64,000 nucleotides of DNA from positions 1,518,818 to 1,582,817 of the forward strand of contig CANNBH010000001.1 in the NCBI GenBank assembly GCA_947502815.1, in the 5' to 3' direction. The notes below the pieces were generated by a model, which saw only the letters and a list, made by a program, of their open reading frames with translations, searched no databases and was not told where the DNA came from. Made by a program: the position numbers and the translations under genes. Below, piece after piece: positions 32,882 to 40,964 of the stretch (positions are counted from its first letter, which is position 1; each line of letters starts with the position of its first letter). The stretch is from an uncultured Erythrobacter sp. (GTDB lineage Bacteria; Pseudomonadota; Alphaproteobacteria; Sphingomonadales; Sphingomonadaceae).

Positions 32882-35569
32882 TTATTCGCCGAAGGTGCGC
32901 TGCCACCAACCGCGCTTGCGCGGTCCCGACGCGTCTGAACCGCCTTCGGTGCCTCCGCTTTCAGCCTGATCCGAACTCGCCGCGGCAGCGGGTTCAGCTT
33001 CCGCTTTTGGGGCCTCTGCCTGAGTCTCAGCGGCCGGTTCTTCGACTTTCTTCTTGCGCGGAGCGCGCTTGCGCTTGGGCTTTTCTGCCGGGGCTTCCTC
33101 AGCCGCAGGCTCTTCGCCCTTTGGTTCCTCGGTTTCTGCCGCCGGCTCTTCGACCTTCTTCTTGCGAGGGGCCCGTTTGCGCTTTGGTTTCTCCGCTGGT
33201 TTTTCAGCCTCGGCTTCGGGAGCCGCTTCGGCAGGTGTTTCTGCTTCAGCTTCAGGCGCGGCCTCTTCGGACATTTCCGCTGGGGCTTCTGGTGCGCTTT
33301 CGTCAGAGGTTTCCTCGGAACCCTCTACGCCCTCATCGTTCTTACGACGACGACCACGGCCACCACGGCGGCGGCGCTTCTTCGGTTTTTCATCGCCATC
33401 CGCTTCACCATCGCGGGTGTCTTCGCTTGAGCCTTCGCCAGCGTCGTTTTCTGAACCCTGTGACTGATCGTCAGAGCTTTCGCCCTCACTGCCGGGTTCA
33501 CCTTCCGTATCGCCTTCATCACGGCGGTTCTTGTTGCGCCCACGTCCGCCGCGGCGGCGTCTGCGTTTCTTCTTGGGCCGTTCGTCCTCTTCATCCTCTG
33601 CGAATTCTTCCTCAGGGATGTCATCATCTTCGTCATCGTCGAGGATGGGCTCAAATTTGGGCGCTTCGGTCGGGCGAGGACCCGCGCTGGACACCGCCAT
33701 TTTGGCGCCTTCATCTTCGCCTTCGGGTGTCACTTCGACGGTGACGCCGTAACGCTGTTCGATCTCAATCAGCTCGCTGCGCTTTTCGTTGAGCATATAG
33801 ATGGCCGCTTCGGTGCTGGCAGCCATGCGAATGACGGTGCCTTTGCCTTTGGCGGCTTCGTCTTCGATTAGGCGAAGTGCGGAAAGACCTGCGGACGAAG
33901 CAGTGCGGACAAGGCCGGACCCATCGCAATGCGGGCATTCGCGTGTTGTTGCTTCCAGCACGCCGGTGCGCAGACGCTGGCGGCTCATTTCCATCAGGCC
34001 AAAGCCCGAAATGCGGCCAACTTGAATGCGCGCGCGGTCGGTTTTCAGCGCTTCTTTCATCGCCTTTTCGACTTTGCGCGTGTTGGAATTGTATTCCATG
34101 TCGATGAAATCGATCACGACCAGACCGGCCATATCGCGCAGGCGCAATTGGCGGGCGATTTCGCGCGCAGCTTCGAGGTTGGTGTGCAGCGCGGTTTGTT
34201 CGATCCCGTGTTCTTTGGTCGAACGGCCCGAGTTGATGTCGATTGAGACAAGAGCCTCTGTCGGGTTGATGATCAGATAGCCGCCCGATTTAAGCTGAAC
34301 CATCGGATCATACATCGCGCGCAATTGATCCTCTGCGCCGTAACGCTGGAACAAAGGCACGGGATCGGAATAGGCTTTTACTCTGCGCGCATGGCTGGGC
34401 ATCAGCATCTTCATAAAGGACTTGGCGGATTTGTATCCGTCTTCGCCTTCGACGATCACCTCTTCGATCTCTCGATTGTAGATGTCGCGGATCGCCCGTT
34501 TGATCAGATCGCTGTCTGAATGGACCAAGCTGGGCGCAGTGGATTTCAGCGTCGTTTGACGGATTTCGTCCCAAAGCCGTGCAAGGTAATCAAAATCGCG
34601 CTTAATCTCTGTCTTGGTCCGAGTGATCCCGGCTGTGCGCACGATCAGCCCCATGCTCTTTGGCAGGGTGAGGTCGGCAACAACTTGTTTCAGCCGTTTG
34701 CGGTCAGACGAAGAATTGATCTTGCGGCTGATCCCGCCACCGTGGCTGCTGTTGGGCATAAGCACCGTGTAACGGCCAGCAAGGCTGAGATAGGTGGTCA
34801 GAGCAGCGCCTTTGTTGCCGCGCTCTTCTTTGACCACTTGTACGAGCAGAACCTGACGGCGCTGAATGACGTCTTGAATTTTATAGCGGCGACGCAGAGC
34901 CATACGCTTTGCGCGCACTTCGTCGACTTCTTTGGCGCGGCTGCGGCCTTTGCCATTCTTGCCACCCGGCTTGCCTTTTCCGCCCTGACGGCGGCGTCCG
35001 CGGCCCCGGCGGCCACGGCGTGGTTTGTCTTCGCTGTCATCTTCTGATGATTCGTCGGACTCTTCCTCGTCGCTGTCATCGTCATCTTCGCCATCATCGT
35101 CCGATGCGCCGTCTTCGATGGTGGCGACCTTGTCTTTTTCCGACGTGTCGATTTCTTCCATGCCATCTTCGGCAAGGTCTTCAGCGAGGCCTTCGGCGCT
35201 TTCCTCATCGGCGTCGTATTCTTCGCCGGGAGTGATGCCGTCTTCTTCTTCCTCTGCGCGGAGGCGAGCCTCTTCTTCGGCTGCTTCTGCCTCTTCTGCG
35301 AGCAAACGTTCGCGGTCATCCTGAGGGATTTGATAATAGTCTGGATGGATTTCGCTAAACGCGAGGAAACCGTGGCGATTGCCGCCAAAGTCTACAAATG
35401 CCGCCTGAAGCGATGGTTCTACCCGCGTTACCTTGGCGAGGTAGATGTTGCCTTTGATTTGTTTGTGTTCTTCTGATTCAAAGTCGAATTCTTCAATTCG
35501 GTTGCCTTTGAGCACCGCCACCCGGGTCTCTTCCGAGTGGCGCGCATCGATTAGCATGCGCGTTGCCAT
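32882..35569 (-). CDS. rne: ribonuclease E/G
   Basis: An 895-residue endoribonuclease, the scaffold of mRNA decay and rRNA processing. The N-terminus MATRMLIDARHSEETRVA leads into an S1 domain that is split by an acidic then Arg/Gly/Lys-rich insertion at about 90-215. The catalytic core follows, with LVVIDFIDME carrying the metal aspartates. The zinc-link CPHC is near residue 555. The C-terminal third is disordered and alternates acidic stretches with basic blocks. It includes two copies, 36 residues apart, of a KPKRKRAPRKKKVEEPAAET block, likely RNA- or partner-binding. The long upstream gap is compatible with 5'-UTR autoregulation, as known for E. coli rne. Confidence 0.95.
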   Translation of the reverse strand: MATRMLIDARHSEETRVAVLKGNRIEEFDFESEEHKQIKGNIYLAKVTRVEPSLQAAFVDFGGNRHGFLAFSEIHPDYYQIPQDDRERLLAEEAEAAEEEARLRAEEEEDGITPGEEYDADEESAEGLAEDLAEDGMEEIDTSEKDKVATIEDGASDDDGEDDDDSDEEESDESSEDDSEDKPRRGRRGRGRRRQGGKGKPGGKNGKGRSRAKEVDEVRAKRMALRRRYKIQDVIQRRQVLLVQVVKEERGNKGAALTTYLSLAGRYTVLMPNSSHGGGISRKINSSSDRKRLKQVVADLTLPKSMGLIVRTAGITRTKTEIKRDFDYLARLWDEIRQTTLKSTAPSLVHSDSDLIKRAIRDIYNREIEEVIVEGEDGYKSAKSFMKMLMPSHARRVKAYSDPVPLFQRYGAEDQLRAMYDPMVQLKSGGYLIINPTEALVSIDINSGRSTKEHGIEQTALHTNLEAAREIARQLRLRDMAGLVVIDFIDMEYNSNTRKVEKAMKEALKTDRARIQVGRISGFGLMEMSRQRLRTGVLEATTRECPHCDGSGLVRTASSAGLSALRLIEDEAAKGKGTVIRMAASTEAAIYMLNEKRSELIEIEQRYGVTVEVTPEGEDEGAKMAVSSAGPRPTEAPKFEPILDDDEDDDIPEEEFAEDEEDERPKKKRRRRRGGRGRNKNRRDEGDTEGEPGSEGESSDDQSQGSENDAGEGSSEDTRDGEADGDEKPKKRRRRGGRGRRRKNDEGVEGSEETSDESAPEAPAEMSEEAAPEAEAETPAEAAPEAEAEKPAEKPKRKRAPRKKKVEEPAAETEEPKGEEPAAEEAPAEKPKRKRAPRKKKVEEPAAETQAEAPKAEAEPAAAASSDQAESGGTEGGSDASGPRKRGWWQRTFGE
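33036..33199 (-). repeat. duplicated basic block in the RNase E tail
   Basis: Two coding segments, about 33036-33090 and 33143-33199, encode nearly identical Lys/Arg-rich blocks. Their DNA differs at many third codon positions. The protein sequence is therefore conserved while the nucleotides have drifted, which suggests selection on the block itself. Confidence 0.7.
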
Positions 35570-36039
35570 TATATTGTCTCCAAACGCCCAACCTGCTCGC
35601 CATTAAATAGTGAGAGGGGCGTGTAATATGTGTGGAATAGCCCCGAGAAAATGCGGGACGATTGTGAGTATTTGCGCGAGCCTGTAATGTCAGGGCGGGC
35701 GCAATGATCGTGTCTGCTGCGGCGAGCGAGCGGAATGTGTCCGCCTCAAATCCCAATAGGGACCTCACAAGGCTTCCCGCGCCTGTCGGGCGCTGGCCAT
35801 ACCTTTGCGAGGAGTGTCGTCTCGTCACTGCATCAACCTGTAAAGTGGCCGATCATCATATGTTTTTTGCTATGGATCGGCCCATGTGGGTGAAAGTGAG
35901 GGTGGTTAAATGACAGTGTGTCACTCCTGCCCCCGTTTCGAAAGCATCGCTAGCACCGTGGGTTACGCGCCGCAACTCTATTGCGCTTATACTGCGCAAC
36001 ATCCTAAGGATTCCCTCCTATGTCCAAGGTATCCCAGAT
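35570..36039. other. long divergent intergenic region, rne / amidase
   Basis: About 470 bases with no convincing gene; the short open frames here lack family resemblance. It should carry the rne promoter and leader on the minus strand and the amidase promoter on the plus strand. A TGACA-GTG-TGTCA inverted repeat is at 35911-35923, and a seven-codon reading frame directly precedes the amidase start. Confidence 0.5.
35911..35923. promoter_or_regulatory. small inverted repeat, possible operator
   Basis: Perfect TGACA / TGTCA half-sites flank a 3-base centre, about 115 bases upstream of the amidase gene. The size would suit a dimeric regulator, but a 5-bp repeat arises by chance easily. Confidence 0.2.
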
Positions 36040-36043
36040 ATGA
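36020..36043 (+). CDS. possible seven-residue leader frame
   Basis: ATG 36020 opens a frame reading MSKVSQI whose TGA (36041-36043) overlaps the amidase ATG at 36040. An AAGGA lies nine bases upstream of the small frame. Translation could be coupled to the amidase, or the frame may be accidental. Confidence 0.25.
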   Translation: MSKVSQI

Positions 36044-36933
36044 GTGTCCGCACATTGCTGCTGGTGATCCTGGCCATACCCACATTGATTGTGGGCGGGG
36101 CGATGGCGCTGGGCCTAACGATCCCGACTCCGGAATGGGGACGGGACTATGTGCTGCGTTTTTGGCTGGACCCCAATGCCGAACCTTTGGAATTGCCGGC
36201 GATTGCGGGCCCTGATGATCCTGACCGTCCTTTGATCGTCATTGATGCCGGGCACGGCGGGCGCGATCCGGGGTCCATTGGCAACGGGGCAAACGGCGAA
36301 GTTCTGGAAAAGGACATCGTCCTGGCCTTGGCCCTCGCGCTGCGCGATGAATTGGTTGAAGGCGGCGGGATCCGTGTTGCCTTGACCCGCGATGACGACA
36401 CGATTGTCACGCTGGCGCAGCGTCCGGAGATTGCGCGTCAATTGGACGCTGATCTGTTTCTATCGATCCACGCGGATTCCGGGGCTGGCAACACCGATGT
36501 TTCCGGCGCAAGCATTTACACATTATCGACTGAGGCCTCTTCAGAAGCCGCCGCCCGCTTTGCTGAGCGGGAGAACGCCGCCGATGCCCTGAACGGGATC
36601 ACAATAGAGGGCCAAAGCGCCGAAGTCAGCGCGATCCTTGTCGAGCTGTCCCAGCAACAAACTCAGGATGATGCGACCGAATTCGCCGCTCTGATTGCAC
36701 GCGAAGGGGAAGGGGCGATCCGTTTTCACCCGCAAACGCGGAGATCAGCCGAATTGGCGGTGCTGCGCGCGCCCGATGTGCCGGGGGTGTTGTTTGAAAG
36801 CGGATTTGTCACCAATCAGGCTGACCGGTCGCGGTTGACCACGAGCGAAGGACGGGCGGAATATGCCGCCGTCTTGGCCCGCGCGATCCGCGTCTATTTC
36901 GCACGCCGAACAAACAATCGGGCCGAACAATAG
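36040..36933 (+). CDS. N-acetylmuramoyl-L-alanine amidase (Amidase_3)
   Basis: A 297-residue zinc amidase that cleaves the amide bond between muramic acid and the stem peptide, used in septal splitting. An N-terminal hydrophobic segment (residues 4-26) directs it to the periplasm or anchors it. Zinc ligands are His72 in IDAGHGGRDPG, a following glutamate in EVLEKDI, and His in FLSIHAD. The catalytic glutamate is in LFESGF near residue 264. No AMIN or LysM domain is present. It is followed 48 bases later by the PBP1A gene, a common pairing of murein enzymes. Confidence 0.93.
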   Translation: MSVRTLLLVILAIPTLIVGGAMALGLTIPTPEWGRDYVLRFWLDPNAEPLELPAIAGPDDPDRPLIVIDAGHGGRDPGSIGNGANGEVLEKDIVLALALALRDELVEGGGIRVALTRDDDTIVTLAQRPEIARQLDADLFLSIHADSGAGNTDVSGASIYTLSTEASSEAAARFAERENAADALNGITIEGQSAEVSAILVELSQQQTQDDATEFAALIAREGEGAIRFHPQTRRSAELAVLRAPDVPGVLFESGFVTNQADRSRLTTSEGRAEYAAVLARAIRVYFARRTNNRAEQ

Positions 36934-36981
36934 AGCGGGACGCTAGCAATCTGGCGCGAACCGCGATAAATCGCTTCCACG

Positions 36982-39558
36982 ATGACTGATACCCCCGATG
37001 CAAATGGCCCAGAAACCGCCCCTGAATTAGGCCTTGAACTAGAAAGCGTGGCTGAAAGCGGCGCCGTTCCGTTAGGGCAATATGTCTTGGGGCGGATCAC
37101 CGGCGATGTGTCCGCAGCAATTGCTTGGTTTGGGGCAAAGTGGCGATCAAGCTGGCTGTTTAAACTGGCCGCTTTGGCGATTGTCCTGTTCCTTATATTG
37201 TGGTTCGCCGCATGGGCCTTTCTCGCCCGCGATTTGCCGGATGCATCCAGCCTTGCCGATTATCAAACCCCTTTGCCGACCATGGTGCGCGGCATCGACG
37301 GGGAAATCGTTCACTCCTATGCCCGCGAACGCCGGGTCCAACTGCAGTTTGAAGATTTTCCTGAGCCGCTCGTCAACGCTTATCTCTCGGCTGAGGATAA
37401 GACGTTCTTTAGCCATGGCGGCGTTGATGTAACGGGCACGGCCAATGCGGTGTTCGACTATGCCACGAAATATGGATCGGGAGAGCGCGCGGTTGGTGGA
37501 TCGACGATCACGCAGCAGCTGGCCAAGATCTTGCTTTTGGGTGATGAATATTCGGTGACCCGCAAGCTTAAGGAAATGATCCTTGCAAGCCGGATCGAAG
37601 AGGTCTTGAGCAAGGAAGAAATCCTTGAGCTCTATCTCAACGAGATCCCGCTGGGCCGCCGATCCTTTGGCGTGCAGGCGGCGGCGCGGGCCTATTTTGA
37701 CAAGGATGTCGGCGAGTTGGACCTGCACGAAGTGGCCTTTCTCGCGATCCTTCCCAAAGCGCCTGAGCGGTATGGGCGGACAGGGCAAGAAGAGGCAGCG
37801 ATGAACCGCCGCGATTTTGTGCTGTCGCAAATGGCAGAAAACGGCTTCATCACAGAGGCAGAGCGTGCCGCTGCTGCGGGTCAGCCGCTCGGCCTAAGCC
37901 GTCAGCGCAGCGAACGCAGCGCAGATGCTGGCTATTTCCTTGAGGAAGTTCGCCGCAAATTGATGGCTGAATTCGGCGAAGCGGCTGAGGATGGCGAAAA
38001 CAGCGTGTATGCTGGCGGCCTTTGGGTGCGCACATCGCTCGACGTTGAAATGCAAGACGCAGCGCGCGATTCACTGCGCCGCGGGCTGGTGCGGTATCAT
38101 GGCAGGCGCGCGTGGTCAGGGCCAATTGCCACGATCCCATTGGAAGAAGGCAATTGGTCGGGACAGCTCGCCAGTTCTTATCTGAGCATCAATTACGATG
38201 ATTGGCGCGTCGGCGTTGTGACACAGCGCGAAGGGTCCTCCGCCACGATCGGCTTTTCCGATGGTGAAGAGGCGCCTTTGTCAAACCTGCCCGGCGCATT
38301 GGAAGCGGGCGATGTCATTGCGGTTTCTCCGCAAGGCAGCGGTTACCGCGTGCGCACCATTCCAGAGGCGCAAGGCGGCTTAGTCGTGCAAAACGCGCAG
38401 AGTGGCCGCATTCTTGCGATGCAAGGCGGCTTTGATCACCGCCTTTCCGATTTTAACCGCGCAACCCAAGCGATGCGGCAACCCGGATCGACCATCAAAC
38501 CCTTTGTCTACGCGACGGGTTTGGACAATGGCATGACGCCATCGACGCAGATCGATAACACGCGCTATTGCTATTATCAGGGACGGCGTCTGGGTCAGAA
38601 GTGCATTCGCGGCGGACGCGCGGGACAATTCCCCATGCGTTACGGACTGGAGCAATCCCAAAACATCATGACCGTGCAAATCGGGATGCAGGCGGGCATG
38701 GATAACGTCGTAGAGACCATTCAAGATTTGGGCATCTCCGAAGACCCCGATCCCTATGCCGCAACGTCACTGGGCGCGGAGGAATCCACGGTTTTGCGGA
38801 TGGTCAGCGCCTATTCCGCGATGGCCAACCACGGCCGTTTGAATGAGCCGACGGTGATAGACTATGTGCAGGACCGCTATGGCAAAGTGATTTGGCGCGC
38901 GGATAAGCGTTCCTGCAACGGCTGCAATATGGCCGAGTATGATGGCAGCGCGATGCCGCGTTTTGGGATCAAGGGCGAACAGGCGATGGACGCCCGCACC
39001 GCCTTCCAAACCATGCATATGCTAGAAGGTGTGGTTTCGCGCGGAACCGCAACGGTGCTCAACGGCCTCGATCTGCCGCTTTTCGGCAAGACCGGAACCA
39101 CAACCGGCCCCAAAGACGTTTGGTTTGTTGGCGGCACGCAGCGTTTGATTGCGGGCGCCTATGTTGGTTTCGATACGCCGCGCAATATGGGGGGCTATGC
39201 CTTTGGCGGGACGATTGTGGCTCCGATCATCAAGGATTTGATTGAGAATTCACGCGATCATTGGTCTGACCTTCCCGCAATCGCGCCAGAGGGTATCCGC
39301 ATGGTTCGCGTGGACCGGCGCACGGGCAAGCGGGTTTTGAATGGCTGGCCCAGCGGCGATGCGCGTTCGGATATTATTTGGGAGGCGTTCAAGCCTAACA
39401 CTGAGCCTGAGCGTTCCACCCGCCAAGATGAAATCGCAGCAAAACGCGACGAAATCCTTGCACTGGTGCGCGAATCGCGCCGCGCTTCCGATGGTCCGGC
39501 GCAGAGCGACACCGGTGAACCGACCGACTTTGTGGAAGAGCAGGGCGGTATTTATTGA
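36982..39558 (+). CDS. mrcA: penicillin-binding protein 1A (bifunctional murein synthase)
   Basis: An 858-residue class A penicillin-binding protein. A cytoplasmic N-terminus of about 60 residues is followed by a transmembrane helix near 61-83. The GT51 glycosyltransferase domain has Glu138 in EDKTFFSHGG and GGSTITQQLAK. The transpeptidase domain has the active serine Ser503 in GSTIKP, SQN in the LEQSQNIM segment and KTGTT at 703-707. It polymerises glycan strands and cross-links them in the periplasm. An OB-like insert between the domains is consistent with PBP1A. The C-terminus is acidic and polar. Confidence 0.95.
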   Translation: MTDTPDANGPETAPELGLELESVAESGAVPLGQYVLGRITGDVSAAIAWFGAKWRSSWLFKLAALAIVLFLILWFAAWAFLARDLPDASSLADYQTPLPTMVRGIDGEIVHSYARERRVQLQFEDFPEPLVNAYLSAEDKTFFSHGGVDVTGTANAVFDYATKYGSGERAVGGSTITQQLAKILLLGDEYSVTRKLKEMILASRIEEVLSKEEILELYLNEIPLGRRSFGVQAAARAYFDKDVGELDLHEVAFLAILPKAPERYGRTGQEEAAMNRRDFVLSQMAENGFITEAERAAAAGQPLGLSRQRSERSADAGYFLEEVRRKLMAEFGEAAEDGENSVYAGGLWVRTSLDVEMQDAARDSLRRGLVRYHGRRAWSGPIATIPLEEGNWSGQLASSYLSINYDDWRVGVVTQREGSSATIGFSDGEEAPLSNLPGALEAGDVIAVSPQGSGYRVRTIPEAQGGLVVQNAQSGRILAMQGGFDHRLSDFNRATQAMRQPGSTIKPFVYATGLDNGMTPSTQIDNTRYCYYQGRRLGQKCIRGGRAGQFPMRYGLEQSQNIMTVQIGMQAGMDNVVETIQDLGISEDPDPYAATSLGAEESTVLRMVSAYSAMANHGRLNEPTVIDYVQDRYGKVIWRADKRSCNGCNMAEYDGSAMPRFGIKGEQAMDARTAFQTMHMLEGVVSRGTATVLNGLDLPLFGKTGTTTGPKDVWFVGGTQRLIAGAYVGFDTPRNMGGYAFGGTIVAPIIKDLIENSRDHWSDLPAIAPEGIRMVRVDRRTGKRVLNGWPSGDARSDIIWEAFKPNTEPERSTRQDEIAAKRDEILALVRESRRASDGPAQSDTGEPTDFVEEQGGIY

Positions 39559-39729
39559 GCCCCGTGGATTGGAACCAAGTCTAGTCCCGAGCATCACAGC
39601 GTAGTTTCGATTGTGGACGCTGCAAAGGCCGCGCGTGTTTCGCGCAGAGCTTTACAATATGCGCCCTCACGTTAAGCGGGTGGCCCACCGGCTTTGCCCG
39701 GAAATTTGACCGAAGTTTTAAGGTAAGGA

Positions 39730-40863
39730 ATGGCAATGCGGGCCGAGGCGCAAGCTCACATCGACCGGATCGAGGCAGCCCTCAATCTGGTGCGGCAATC
39801 GCTCGATTGGGACCGCGCTTTGCGCCGGTTGGACGAGCTGTCTGCGCGTGTGCAGGACCCGACCCTTTGGGACAACCCCAAGGAAGCACAGGCCGTTAGC
39901 CGTGAGCAGAAAACGCTCGAAAATGCGGTCAACACGGTCAATGAGATTTCCGCCGAAATGGGGGACGCGATAGAGTTCATTGAGATGGGCGAAGCGGAGA
40001 ATGAAGAGGACATCATCAATGATGGCCTCGCCACTCTCGAACGGCTCGCCAATCGGGCCGATGCCGATAAGGTTCAGGCGCTTCTTTCCGGAGAGGCAGA
40101 CGGCAACGACACTTATCTCGAAATTCACGCTGGCGCGGGCGGTACGGAAAGCCAAGACTGGGCCGAAATGCTGTTCCGCATGTATGGCCGTTGGGCCGAA
40201 CGGCGCGGTTTCAAGGTTGAAACGGTTGAGTATCAATCGGGCGATCAAGCAGGGATCAAATCGGCGACGCTGTTGATGAAGGGCGAGAACGCCTATGGCT
40301 ATGCCAAGACGGAAAGCGGCGTTCACCGCCTTGTCCGCATCAGCCCCTATGACAGCGCGGCCAAACGCCACACCAGCTTTTCCAGTGTGTGGGTCTATCC
40401 GGTGATCGACGATGACATCGACATTGAAATCAATCCCGCTGACTTGAAAATCGATACATACCGGGCATCGGGCGCGGGCGGTCAGCACGTCAACACCACA
40501 GACAGCGCGGTGCGCATTACGCACCAACCCACCGGCATTGTTGTCGCCAGCCAAAATGATCGCAGCCAGCATAAGAACCGCGCGACCGCGATGAACATGC
40601 TTAAAGCACGCCTGTTTGAGCGTGAAATGGCAGAGCGCGAAGCGGCGGCCAGCGGCGAATATCAGGAAAAGAGCGATATTGGCTGGGGCCATCAAATCCG
40701 CTCTTATGTTTTGCAACCCTATCAGATGGTCAAAGACCTCCGCACTGGAGAGACTTCGAGTTCTCCTGATAAGGTGCTCGACGGTGAGATCGATGACTTC
40801 ATCTCTGCGGCACTGGCACAGCAGGTGACAGGTGAGGCAGTTGAAGTGGAGGATGTGGAGTAA
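39730..40863 (+). CDS. prfB: peptide chain release factor 2
   Basis: A 377-residue class I release factor that reads UGA and UAA. The catalytic GGQ is at residues 250-252 in GAGGQHVNTTDSAVRI. The stop-codon-reading tripeptide position has SPY (205-207) instead of the classical SPF, within LVRISPYDSAAKRHTSF. The frame is uninterrupted, so there is no programmed frameshift of the kind used by E. coli prfB. An AAGG site precedes ATG 39730. Confidence 0.95.
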   Translation: MAMRAEAQAHIDRIEAALNLVRQSLDWDRALRRLDELSARVQDPTLWDNPKEAQAVSREQKTLENAVNTVNEISAEMGDAIEFIEMGEAENEEDIINDGLATLERLANRADADKVQALLSGEADGNDTYLEIHAGAGGTESQDWAEMLFRMYGRWAERRGFKVETVEYQSGDQAGIKSATLLMKGENAYGYAKTESGVHRLVRISPYDSAAKRHTSFSSVWVYPVIDDDIDIEINPADLKIDTYRASGAGGQHVNTTDSAVRITHQPTGIVVASQNDRSQHKNRATAMNMLKARLFEREMAEREAAASGEYQEKSDIGWGHQIRSYVLQPYQMVKDLRTGETSSSPDKVLDGEIDDFISAALAQQVTGEAVEVEDVE

Positions 40864-40964
40864 ATTCCAGTCCGCCGTTCAACCGTTCCGATAACCCGTT
40901 GCCAAGTAAAACGTGTTGTAAACACACTGCTTTTGGTTAACCTCCCTTTCAAGGGGAGCAAAAT

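Noticed and set aside
35704..35913. Short open frame upstream of the amidase gene
   Set aside because: No ribosome site, no family resemblance and atypical composition; it lies in a region better explained as leader sequence.
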